Shown here piece after piece: positions 27,950 to 36,300 of a stretch of DNA of 46,991 bases. Source of the DNA: an uncultured Burkholderiales bacterium (GTDB taxonomy: Bacteria > Pseudomonadota > Gammaproteobacteria > Burkholderiales > Burkholderiaceae_C). Under the pieces are notes generated by a model. It ran no database searches, had not been told where the DNA came from, and saw only the letters and a program-made list of their open reading frames with translations. Both the position numbers and the translations under genes were made by a program. The stretch lies in contig CALMQI010000420.1 of the NCBI GenBank assembly GCA_937871935.1, forward strand, positions 1 through 46,991. Direction: 5' to 3'. The first letter of the stretch is position 1; the number at the start of each line of letters is the position of its first letter.

Positions 27950-29863
27950 TTGATACCGTGGCACGCCACCCCACACCTATCCTGCCTGCGATGGCTGTGG
28001 ACGTTGGCGCTCGCGCTCGCAGCGAGCCTTCCGGCGGCCGCGCAGAACATCGAGTCGGTGCTGCGCCCCGGCGAGCTGATCCAGGGGCACGCCAAGTGGG
28101 AAGAGGAATGCTCGAAGTGCCATGTGCGCTTCGACAAGAACGCCCAGGATCGGCTTTGCACCGACTGCCACAAGGAAGTGGGCGTCGACATGCGTGAGCG
28201 CACCGGTTACCACGGGCGGCAGAAGCGCGAGGCGACCTGCCGCAGCTGCCACACCGACCACAAGGGTCGCGCCGCCCGCATCGTCGTCTTCGACAAGCAG
28301 AAGTTCGATCACGACGAGTCCGACTACGCCCTGCGCGGCAAGCACAAGCAGGTGGCCTGCGAGAAGTGCCACGAGCCGAAGAAGAAGTACTGGGAGGCGC
28401 CGTCGGACTGCAACGCCTGCCACAAGAAGGACGACGTGCACAAGGGCGCGCTCGGCACCAAGTGCGCCGACTGCCATACCGACAGCGACTGGAAGGAAAC
28501 GCCGAAGTTCGACCACGACAAGACGCGTTTCGCGCTGAAGGGCAAGCACGCCGACGCCAAGTGCGTGGACTGCCACAAGAAGGGCGACGACTACAAGGCC
28601 GCCCCGCGCACCTGCATCGGTTGCCACAAGAAGGAAGACGATTCAACCAAGGGCCACAAGGGCCTGTACGGCGACAAGTGCGACAGCTGCCATGGCGTGA
28701 AGGCCTGGAAGCCGAGCACTTTCAATCACGACACCGACACCAAGTACTTGCTGCGCGGCAAGCACCGTCAGACCAAGTGCGCCGACTGCCACACCGGGCA
28801 TCTCTACAAGGACAAGGTGGGCACGGGCTGCATCGACTGTCACAAGAAAGACGACGACTCCGCCAAGGGTCACAAGGGGAGCCTGGGCCGCGACTGCGCC
28901 GCCTGCCACGTCGAGACGGGCTGGAAGGAAAAGGGCAAGTTCGACCACGACAAGACCAAGTTCCCGCTGCTCGGCAAGCACGTCGACACCAAGTGCGGCG
29001 ACTGCCACAAGAGCACCAACTACAAGGAGGCGCCGAAGGACTGCATCGGCTGCCACAAGAAGGACGACAAACACGAGGCCACGCTGGGCACCAAGTGCGA
29101 GTCGTGCCACAGCGAGCGCGACTGGAAGGACGTGAAGCGCTTCGATCACGACAAGACCAAGTTTCAGTTGCGCAACGCGCACGCGGCCAAGAAGGTGCTG
29201 TGCAAGGACTGCCACAAGGACCTGAGGCACTACCGCGACACACCGCGTGACTGCTACAGCTGTCACAAGAAGGACGACAAGCACGAGGGCCAGCTGAGCC
29301 TGAAGTGCGAGACCTGCCACAACGACCGCGACTGGAAGGTGCCGCGCTTCGATCACTCGCAGACGCGCTACCCGCTGGTCGGCAAGCACGCTCCGGTGAA
29401 GTGCGCCGATTGCCACAAGACGCTGCGCTACCGCGACGCGCCGCGCGACTGCTGGAGTTGCCACGAAAAGGACGACAAGCACAAGCTGAAGTTCGGCACC
29501 GCCTGCGAGAGCTGCCACAACGCGCGCGCCTGGGGCATCTGGGACTACGACCACACCCGCCGCGCCAAGTACGCGCTCGACGGCGCCCACGGCAAGGTGG
29601 CCTGCGAGGCCTGCCACACGCGCCCTGCCCCCAAGGGCAAGGCAGCGGCTGAGACCGGCACCAACTGCATTGCCTGCCACCGCCGCGACGACACGCATGA
29701 CGGTGCCTTCGGCCCGGCGTGCGAGCAGTGCCATGTGACCGAGAACTGGAAGCGCGTCAAAACGCGCATTGGTGCCAACGAACCCGGCCCCGACTTCGGT
29801 CGATGGGCATTGGGTCATTCGAGCCGCCTTGCAGGCGGCCAACCAACAGGGTGGGGACTATGA
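27950..29863 (+). CDS. Periplasmic 24-heme c-type cytochrome
   Basis: A 637-aa exported cytochrome with 24 CxxCH motifs by manual count. I chose TTG 27950: AGGA lies 5 nt upstream, and the start is followed by a signal peptide ending SLPAAAQ. The frame stays open upstream but overlaps the b-type cytochrome gene without signal-like sequence. The body consists of tri-heme modules of 66-72 residues, each with one FDHDKT-type element, a GKH element and a third free histidine (for example KKDDKH). That gives roughly one free histidine per heme and suggests bis-His ligation throughout. The lysine-rich composition suits a soluble periplasmic electron carrier, possibly filling the porin. The stop overlaps the next ATG by 4 bp. 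Confidence 0.88.
   Translation: MIPWHATPHLSCLRWLWTLALALAASLPAAAQNIESVLRPGELIQGHAKWEEECSKCHVRFDKNAQDRLCTDCHKEVGVDMRERTGYHGRQKREATCRSCHTDHKGRAARIVVFDKQKFDHDESDYALRGKHKQVACEKCHEPKKKYWEAPSDCNACHKKDDVHKGALGTKCADCHTDSDWKETPKFDHDKTRFALKGKHADAKCVDCHKKGDDYKAAPRTCIGCHKKEDDSTKGHKGLYGDKCDSCHGVKAWKPSTFNHDTDTKYLLRGKHRQTKCADCHTGHLYKDKVGTGCIDCHKKDDDSAKGHKGSLGRDCAACHVETGWKEKGKFDHDKTKFPLLGKHVDTKCGDCHKSTNYKEAPKDCIGCHKKDDKHEATLGTKCESCHSERDWKDVKRFDHDKTKFQLRNAHAAKKVLCKDCHKDLRHYRDTPRDCYSCHKKDDKHEGQLSLKCETCHNDRDWKVPRFDHSQTRYPLVGKHAPVKCADCHKTLRYRDAPRDCWSCHEKDDKHKLKFGTACESCHNARAWGIWDYDHTRRAKYALDGAHGKVACEACHTRPAPKGKAAAETGTNCIACHRRDDTHDGAFGPACEQCHVTENWKRVKTRIGANEPGPDFGRWALGHSSRLAGGQPTGWGL
28463..29735 (+). repeat. Tandem tri-heme modules in the 24-heme cytochrome
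   Basis: Equivalent heme motifs start at 28463, 28679, 28895, 29096, 29306, 29504 and 29720, giving periods of 216, 216, 201, 210, 198 and 216 bp. All differences are multiples of 3, so the repeat evolves as protein modules. Twenty-four hemes correspond to eight such units. Confidence 0.8.
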
Positions 29864-32835
29864 AGCGGCTTTCGCGATTCCGAACGGCGTATCGAGCCAC
29901 TACCGCGTGGATCGCTGCCTTGCTGTTGCTGTTCCTGTCCGTCGGCGCCAGTCCGAGCTTTGCGCAGGTGGGGGGCAAGGACTTCGACCATCTGAAGACC
30001 GGCTTCGCATTGACCGGCATGCACGTGCAGACGCGCTGCGAGTCTTGCCACTTGAACGGCATCTTCAAGGGCACGCCGCGCGACTGCGCCTCGTGCCACG
30101 TGTCGGGCATGCGATTCTCGCGCGGCAACGTCGTCAAACCGCAGAATCACGTACCTATCGCGGCGCGGTTGGGCTGCGAGAGCTGCCACAACACGCAGAC
30201 CTATGTCGGCGCCCGGTTCAATCACGTCGGCGTAGCGCCGGGCAGTTGCCAGAGCTGCCACAACGGCTCGTCGGCCGACGGCAAGACAGCTAACCATATC
30301 CAGACCACCGCCTCGTGCGACACCTGCCACCGCACAGGCGCCTGGTCGCCGGCGGCGAGCTTCGACCACACCGGAGTCGTTCCCGGAACCTGCACGACCT
30401 GCCACGGTGCCGGACGCGCCACCGGCAAGTCGACGCAGCACATGCCAACCAACGCGGGCCAGTCCTGCGACGACTGCCACAAGACGTTCACCGGCTGGCG
30501 CCCAACGGCGTGGAACCACACCCAGATGGCGGTGACCGCGCAATGCGCCACCTGCCACAGCGGTGGCCATCCGCCGGCCGACGGACGACCGGGTAATCAC
30601 GTGCCCTACGCTTCGATCGCGGCGGCTGCGTCGGCCAACTGCGACGCCTGCCACAAGGGCAGCTTCGCGACCTGGGCCAACGGACGGTTCCACAGCAACG
30701 TCGCGGTGACCAGCGCTTGCGCTAGCTGCCACACCGGCGGCTTCATGAACGCAGTGGGCAAACCCAACACCGCCGTGCACAACGGCGTCACCAACTGCGA
30801 GAGCTGTCACAGCGTGACGGGCTGGGCTGGCGCCAAGGTCACACACACCGCATTCAACGCGGCGACCAACTGCGCCAGCTGCCACGACGGCAGGACTGCA
30901 ACGGGCAAGCCGAGCGCGCACATGCCCACCGGTTCGACCGCCTGCTTCAGCTGCCACAACGTCAGCCCGGCGGGCTGGAAGCCGACCAAGTGGACGCACA
31001 CGCAGATGGTGGTCACAGCGCAGTGCGCCAGCTGCCACAGCGGCAGCTTCCCGCCTGCCGACGGCAGGCCCCCGAATCACGTGCCCTACCAGAGCGTGCC
31101 GGTCGCGGCGGCGGCCAATTGCGACGGCTGCCACAAGGGCAGCACGACGACCTGGGCCAACGGCCGATTCCACAGCAACTACGCGGTAAGCACGGGCTGC
31201 GCCACCTGCCACAGCGGTGCGTTCATGAGCGCAGTGGGCAAGCCCAACAACGCCACCCACGCCACGGTGACCGGCAACTGCGAAAGCTGCCACAAGAGTA
31301 CGAGCACCTGGTCAGGTGCCAGGACCGACCATGCGACATTCACTGCGGCAACCAATTGCGCAAGTTGTCACAACGGGTCCGGTGGCGCGGCCAAGCCTGG
31401 CAATCACATCCCGACCACGGCCAACTGTTTTGCCTGCCACAACGTCAGCCCGGCCGGCTGGACACCGACCAAGTGGAATCACACGCAGGTCGTCGTCACC
31501 GCGGCCTGTGCCTCGTGCCACACGGGCAGTTTCCCGCCCGCCGACGGCAGGCCGAACAACCATGTGCCGTACCAGACAGTACCGGTCGCAGCTGCAGCGA
31601 ACTGCGATGCCTGCCACAAGGGCAGCACCACCAGCTGGGCCAACGGCCGCTTCCACGCCAACTACACGGTCAGTACGGGCTGCTTCAGCTGTCACACCGG
31701 CACGTACTTGAATGCGGTGGGCAAACCCAACAACACCACACACGCCACGGTGACGGGCAACTGCGAGAGCTGCCACAAGAGCACCGGCACCTGGGGTGGC
31801 GCTCGGGTCGACCACAGCACGTTCAATGCGGCAACCAACTGCGCAACCTGCCACAACGGCAGCGGCGGCACGGCCAAGCCGGGCAACCACATCCCGACCA
31901 CGGCCAACTGCTTCGCCTGCCACAACGTGAGTCCGTCGCGATGGACGCCGACCAAGTGGAACCACACCCAGGTCGTGGTCACCGCGGCCTGCGCGTCGTG
32001 CCACTCCGGCGGTTATCCGCCCGCCGACGGCAGGCCGACCAACCACGTTCCGTACCAGACGGTGGCCGTCACCGCGGCGGCGAACTGCGACGGTTGTCAC
32101 AAGGGCAGCTTCGCGACATGGGGCAACGGCCGGCTGCACGCCAACTACTCGATCAGTACCAACTGCTCGAACTGCCACACCGGCGCCTATCTCAACGCGG
32201 TGGGCAAGCCGAACAACGCGACGCACGCCACCATCACCGGCAACTGCGAGAGCTGCCACCGTTCGACCACCAGCTGGTCGGCAGTGACATTCGCACACTC
32301 GCCGGCCAACGCGGTGGGCACCGGTACCTGCGACACCTGCCACAACGGCAGCTCGGCCCGCGGCAAGCCGACGAGCCACATTCCAGTCACCACCGGCGTG
32401 AGCAAGTGCGACTCATGTCACCGCTCGCAGGCCAGCTTCACCACTGCGGTGACGATGAACCACACGGTTGTCGCCACCACGCAGTGCAAGCTGTGCCACA
32501 ACGGCAGCTACGTGTCGCAGGGCACCCAAGGGGCGCTCGCCAAACCGACGAACCACATCCCAGAGGTGCAACTGCTCAACGGCGCAGCGATGGACTGCAA
32601 CGCCTGCCATACCAACACCACGTCGTGGGGCTCGATGACGATGAACCACAACAACAGCCAGGGCAACGGCGCAGGCTGGTGCAAGGGTTGCCACACCAGC
32701 GGCCAGTCCTTCCTAGGCGGCATGGAGAAGAAATCGTTGACCCACGAGAAGTCCACCGGAGTCACCGATTGCTCGCAATCGGGCTGCCACCGACCGCTCG
32801 GCAACAAGGGCACGGCGTACCGCAATTGGGATTGA
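29860..32835 (+). CDS. Large secreted multiheme c-type cytochrome with 34 CxxCH plus one CX4CH motif
   Basis: A 991-aa protein with a clear signal peptide ending PSFAQ. I count 34 CxxCH motifs and a 35th, CSQSGCH, near the C-terminus that has four residues between the cysteines. The first 50 mature residues (FDHLKTGFALTG...CESCH...CASCH) share the FDH module of the preceding cytochrome. The central part is a six-heme repeat of 159-161 residues in about four copies. Each six-heme repeat has six free histidines, in contexts such as WNHTQ, NHVPY, RFHSNY, THATV, DHATF and NHIPT, which is what bis-His ligation requires. It is rich in Ser, Thr, Asn and Gly, unlike its lysine-rich partner, as expected of an outer-membrane or extracellular protein. 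It starts in an ATGA overlap. Confidence 0.88.
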   Translation: MKRLSRFRTAYRATTAWIAALLLLFLSVGASPSFAQVGGKDFDHLKTGFALTGMHVQTRCESCHLNGIFKGTPRDCASCHVSGMRFSRGNVVKPQNHVPIAARLGCESCHNTQTYVGARFNHVGVAPGSCQSCHNGSSADGKTANHIQTTASCDTCHRTGAWSPAASFDHTGVVPGTCTTCHGAGRATGKSTQHMPTNAGQSCDDCHKTFTGWRPTAWNHTQMAVTAQCATCHSGGHPPADGRPGNHVPYASIAAAASANCDACHKGSFATWANGRFHSNVAVTSACASCHTGGFMNAVGKPNTAVHNGVTNCESCHSVTGWAGAKVTHTAFNAATNCASCHDGRTATGKPSAHMPTGSTACFSCHNVSPAGWKPTKWTHTQMVVTAQCASCHSGSFPPADGRPPNHVPYQSVPVAAAANCDGCHKGSTTTWANGRFHSNYAVSTGCATCHSGAFMSAVGKPNNATHATVTGNCESCHKSTSTWSGARTDHATFTAATNCASCHNGSGGAAKPGNHIPTTANCFACHNVSPAGWTPTKWNHTQVVVTAACASCHTGSFPPADGRPNNHVPYQTVPVAAAANCDACHKGSTTSWANGRFHANYTVSTGCFSCHTGTYLNAVGKPNNTTHATVTGNCESCHKSTGTWGGARVDHSTFNAATNCATCHNGSGGTAKPGNHIPTTANCFACHNVSPSRWTPTKWNHTQVVVTAACASCHSGGYPPADGRPTNHVPYQTVAVTAAANCDGCHKGSFATWGNGRLHANYSISTNCSNCHTGAYLNAVGKPNNATHATITGNCESCHRSTTSWSAVTFAHSPANAVGTGTCDTCHNGSSARGKPTSHIPVTTGVSKCDSCHRSQASFTTAVTMNHTVVATTQCKLCHNGSYVSQGTQGALAKPTNHIPEVQLLNGAAMDCNACHTNTTSWGSMTMNHNNSQGNGAGWCKGCHTSGQSFLGGMEKKSLTHEKSTGVTDCSQSGCHRPLGNKGTAYRNWD
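30478..32400 (+). repeat. Six-heme protein repeat, about 483 bp, four copies
   Basis: Copies begin at about 30478, 30955, 31438 and 31921 (periods 477, 483, 483 bp), each coding six CxxCH motifs. The second and third copies are very similar in DNA as well as protein; the first and last are more diverged. The pattern indicates recent in-frame duplication of a hexaheme unit. Such direct repeats could also recombine or be misassembled from short reads. Confidence 0.8.
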
Positions 32836-32851
32836 GTTCTTGATCACCGGC

Positions 32852-32876
32852 GCCCCGGCACTCGCCGGGGCTTTTC
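32852..32876 (+). terminator. Intrinsic terminator or attenuator between the large cytochrome and the porin
   Basis: A perfect 8-bp GC stem (GCCCCGGC / GCCGGGGC) with loop ACTC is followed by TTTTCT. It lies 17 bp after the cytochrome stop and 37 bp before the porin start. It may set a lower porin-to-cytochrome ratio or protect the upstream mRNA end. Confidence 0.75.
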
Positions 32877-32912
32877 TACGACCTAGAGGTCGCATCGAAC
32901 GACACCAGAATA

Positions 32913-35639
32913 ATGAGCTTCAGTTTCCGACCCAGTTTGATCGCCGTGGCGACCGCGGCGGTGTGCGGCATGGCCCAAGCGCAAATGATCGACCAGTTCG
33001 AAGTGCGCCGCGAAGGCAACAATGCCGTGCTGCAGTTGCGCTTCGCGCACGAGATCCAGTTCCAGCGTTCGGTATCGACGCGGTCGGGCGATCTGACCTT
33101 GATCTTCTATTCGCTGGTCACGGTTTCCAACTCCGAAGTCCGCGCGGTGCAAAGCATGCGCCTGGGTGCCCCTCAGGGACTGCCCAGCATGTCGCTGGCC
33201 GATGAGCTCGAGCGCGGCGAACGCGCGCGCAAGATCGTGCTGCGAACGGCCGACGCGACGCGCCTGAACGTCCGCGCCGGGCAAGGCAACCGCAGCATCG
33301 AGATCGTGTTCGAAGGCGCTGGCGCCGGCGTCACCGCGGCCCAGGCAGCGCCGATCCGCCGCGCACCGACACCTGCCGCTGCGCCGAGCGCCGCGCCAAC
33401 GCAGGTGACGCCGGCCACCTTGCCGCAGGGCGAACGGCGCTTCGTGATCGTGCTGCAGTCCTCGACGCAGCCGAACGTACAGTTGTCGACCTTGATACCG
33501 CGCGGATTGCAGGACTACGACGTCTTCACGGCGGAGCGCATCGTCAATGGCGTCAGGCGCTACGAGATCCAGCTCGGCCACTTCACGAATCGAACGCAGG
33601 CCGAGGCGGTGCTGCAGCAGCTGTCGGCGTTCCCGCAGGCGGCCATCGTCGCGGCCGCGCCGCCGGCGCCCGCTGCCCCCATCGTGGCGACAGCGCCGCC
33701 AGCGGCCGTGCCGAGCCCGGTGCCGGCGCCCGCAGTGCCGGCGCCCGCAGTTCCAGCGCCTGCGCCCATCACACCAGCACCGCAACCGGCTCCAGCGCCC
33801 GTGCCAACGCCGGTGCCAACGCCAGTCCCGGCTGCACCCGGGGCACCTGTCGCGCCGCCGGTGGCCGCGGCTCCGCCGCCCGGTGCGCCGACGCAGGCCG
33901 CGTCCGCCGCTCCTGAGGCCCCGGTGCTCACCGCCGCCGAAGTCGAGGCCCGATCCAGCGCGTTGCTCGCGGCCGCGCAGGCGGCGATGACGCAACTGAA
34001 CTATCCCAATGCCACCGCTATCCTGAACGACCTGCTCAACCTGCCGCCCAATCGCCACACGCGCGCCGCGCAGGAGATGGCCGGCCTGGCGCGCGCCCGC
34101 TCCGGTGACGTGGCCCGCGCGCGCATCGAGTTCGAAACCTACCTGCAGCTCTATCCACAGGGCGATGGCAGCGACCGCGTGCGGCGCGAACTCGCCGCCC
34201 TGCCAACGGCGCCGCCGCCGGAAGCGCGGCCGCGGCCACCCACCGAGACCACCGTGACCGGCTCGGTCTCGATGTACGCCTATGGTGGCAATGGCCAGGT
34301 GCGCAGCCAGGAGTTCAAAGACTCGGTCGTCGCCGGCGTTCCGCAGGTGGCGGGCGAGGCGCTGTTCACGCCCGACAAGACCAGTCAGCTGTTCAATGAC
34401 GTCGATCTCAACTGGCGGCAACGCGACGGCGATCGCGACATGCGCTTCGTGTTCCGCGACTCGTACACCAGCGACCTCGAGCGCACCGACAAGAGCAAGA
34501 ACCGCCTGTCGGCCCTGTATTTCGACTACAAGTCGCTCAGTGGGGGCTACGGCGCCCGACTGGGTCGCCAATCGCCCACCGGCGGCGGCGTGATGGGGCG
34601 CTTCGACGGCGTCTCGGCCAACTACCTGCTGCGGCCGAAGATCAAGCTCGGTGCGGTGGCCGGCCAGCCGACCGACAAGTTCTTCGATTCGAAGCGCCAC
34701 TTCTACGGGGCTTCGATCGATGCCGACGGCCTGTTGCCGAATTTCGGCGCCGCGCTGTATGGCATCGAACAGAAGATCGACGGTGAGGTCGACCGTCGCG
34801 CGGTCGGCCTCGAGATGCGCTACTTCAAGGGCGGCGCGTCGGTCTTCTCGCAGTACGACTACGACATCGCGATCAAGGGCCTGAACATCGCCACCGTGCA
34901 GGCCACGATGATCATGGAGGACGCCACTGTCTTCAACGCGCTGTACGACAAGCGTGCGCTGAGCATGCTCGCGCTCGGCAACGGCCTGATCTTCGAGGAC
35001 CCGGCCAATCCGGGGATTCTGTTCACGCGCATCGCCGACAAGCTGGCCACGACCACGCTGCAAGCCATGCGCGAGCAGATCAAGCTGACCACGCCCTACA
35101 TCACGCAGGGCCAGATCGGCATGACCAAGCCGGTGGACAAAACCTGGCAGGTGGGTGCCAGCCTGCAGCTCACGAGCACCGGCGCGATACCGCCTGTCCC
35201 GGGCGTCGTCGGCTTCGAGACCGGGCGGCCGGCCTCGGGCAACATCTATTCGCTGAGTGCGCAACTGATCGGCCTGAACCTGTACTCGACACGCGACACG
35301 CATGTGTTCTCGACCACCGCGATCTCGAGCGTCGCTCTGGACGGATTGCTGCTCTCTTACAATCTCTCATCGGTGGTGGGCGGGGTCTGGCAACTCGAAC
35401 CGTCGCTGCAGTACTACCGGGATCGCACGCCCCAGGGCAGCACGAGTGAGCGCTGGACGCCCGGGTTGCGAGTGACCTATCGCGGCTGGCAGCGCTGGGC
35501 GCTGGAATCCAGTGTCACCTACGAACTGGGCAAGGCCTCGCGGGTCGGGCCGGACCCGAACGATCCGACACTGACCGTCACCACCAAGGAATCGTCCAAC
35601 CGTGTCAACTACTCCCTCGGCGCGCGCTACGAGTTCTGA
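32913..35639 (+). CDS. Outer-membrane beta-barrel porin with N-terminal AMIN-like, SPOR-like and TPR regions
   Basis: A 908-aa exported protein with a signal peptide ending GMAQAQ. Residues 25-135 are beta-rich and AMIN-like. Residues about 172-245 look like a SPOR domain (RRFVIVLQSST...YEIQLGHFTNRTQAEAVLQQL). A Pro/Ala-rich spacer (about 248-322) leads to a TPR-like helical region (about 330-430). From about 445 to the end, alternating amphipathic strands run to a C-terminal Phe (GARYEF), typical of an outer-membrane barrel inserted by BAM. Next to two multiheme cytochromes, it is the natural conduit through which hemes cross the outer membrane. The N-terminal domains may bind peptidoglycan or hold the periplasmic cytochrome. 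Its 3' end overlaps ccmA by 38 bp. Confidence 0.82.
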   Translation: MSFSFRPSLIAVATAAVCGMAQAQMIDQFEVRREGNNAVLQLRFAHEIQFQRSVSTRSGDLTLIFYSLVTVSNSEVRAVQSMRLGAPQGLPSMSLADELERGERARKIVLRTADATRLNVRAGQGNRSIEIVFEGAGAGVTAAQAAPIRRAPTPAAAPSAAPTQVTPATLPQGERRFVIVLQSSTQPNVQLSTLIPRGLQDYDVFTAERIVNGVRRYEIQLGHFTNRTQAEAVLQQLSAFPQAAIVAAAPPAPAAPIVATAPPAAVPSPVPAPAVPAPAVPAPAPITPAPQPAPAPVPTPVPTPVPAAPGAPVAPPVAAAPPPGAPTQAASAAPEAPVLTAAEVEARSSALLAAAQAAMTQLNYPNATAILNDLLNLPPNRHTRAAQEMAGLARARSGDVARARIEFETYLQLYPQGDGSDRVRRELAALPTAPPPEARPRPPTETTVTGSVSMYAYGGNGQVRSQEFKDSVVAGVPQVAGEALFTPDKTSQLFNDVDLNWRQRDGDRDMRFVFRDSYTSDLERTDKSKNRLSALYFDYKSLSGGYGARLGRQSPTGGGVMGRFDGVSANYLLRPKIKLGAVAGQPTDKFFDSKRHFYGASIDADGLLPNFGAALYGIEQKIDGEVDRRAVGLEMRYFKGGASVFSQYDYDIAIKGLNIATVQATMIMEDATVFNALYDKRALSMLALGNGLIFEDPANPGILFTRIADKLATTTLQAMREQIKLTTPYITQGQIGMTKPVDKTWQVGASLQLTSTGAIPPVPGVVGFETGRPASGNIYSLSAQLIGLNLYSTRDTHVFSTTAISSVALDGLLLSYNLSSVVGGVWQLEPSLQYYRDRTPQGSTSERWTPGLRVTYRGWQRWALESSVTYELGKASRVGPDPNDPTLTVTTKESSNRVNYSLGARYEF

Positions 35640-36279
35640 CGCCCGGGAGCTTCCGACACTCACTGCCCTTGACCTCGCCTGCCGCCGCGGCAACCGGGTG
35701 CTGTTTCGCGGTGTCAACCTGGCGGTTCGGGCGGGCCAGGCGACCTGGCTGCGCGGGCGCAACGGCCGCGGCAAGACCAGCCTGCTGCGCCTGGCAGCCG
35801 GTCTGGCGGTTCCCGAATCCGGGAACATTCTCTGGGGTGACAAGCCGGTGCGCGCGGCGGCCGACTATGCGGCGCAGCGCGTCTACATCGGCCACGCCAA
35901 TGCCCTGAAAGACGATCTGAGCGTCACGGAGTCGCTCACCTTCCTCGCCCGCATGCACGGGCGACCGAGCGACGCACCGACGATCCGCGCCGCGCTCGAA
36001 CGTGTGGGCATGGGCTCGCGCCGCGACGCGCTCGTTCGCACACTGTCGCAGGGCCAGCGGCGCAGGGCCACGCTGGCCCGGCTGGCGCTCGAGCAGCAAG
36101 CCTCGATCTGGATCCTCGACGAGCCTTACGATGCGCTCGACACCGACGGCGTGCAGGCGGTGAACGAGCTGCTGCACGAGCACCTCGCGCGCGGTGGCAG
36201 TGTGCTGCTGACCAGCCACCTGTCGCCCGGCAGTGCCGCGCCGACCTTGGCCGAATTTGACCTAGATCCATTTGCCTGA
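35602..36279 (+). CDS. ccmA: Cytochrome c maturation ABC ATPase CcmA
   Basis: A 225-aa ATPase of the CcmAB complex, which energises release of holo-CcmE in System I maturation. Walker A is GRNGRGKTS, the signature is LSQGQRRR, and Walker B is IWILDEP. The only sensible start in frame is GTG 35602, inside the last codons of the porin gene (38-bp overlap), with AAGGA 11 nt upstream. Expression is therefore probably coupled to the porin and the multiheme operon. CcmB follows 21 bp downstream. Confidence 0.92.
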   Translation: MSTTPSARATSSDARELPTLTALDLACRRGNRVLFRGVNLAVRAGQATWLRGRNGRGKTSLLRLAAGLAVPESGNILWGDKPVRAAADYAAQRVYIGHANALKDDLSVTESLTFLARMHGRPSDAPTIRAALERVGMGSRRDALVRTLSQGQRRRATLARLALEQQASIWILDEPYDALDTDGVQAVNELLHEHLARGGSVLLTSHLSPGSAAPTLAEFDLDPFA

Positions 36280-36300
36280 TACTTGCTTGAGCGATCATCC

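Noticed and set aside
30478..32400. Possible CRISPR array or tandem DNA satellite
   Set aside because: The period is 483 bp, always a multiple of three, and codes conserved heme-binding protein repeats.
30990..32843. A second frame of about 600 codons inside the large multiheme cytochrome gene
   Set aside because: It is produced by the same repeats read out of frame (Gln/Arg/Pro-rich); all CxxCH motifs are in the other frame.
32883..35303. An 800-codon open frame antisense to the porin
   Set aside because: It is a shadow of the porin's codon pattern, with low-complexity Arg/Gly/His runs and no recognisable fold.
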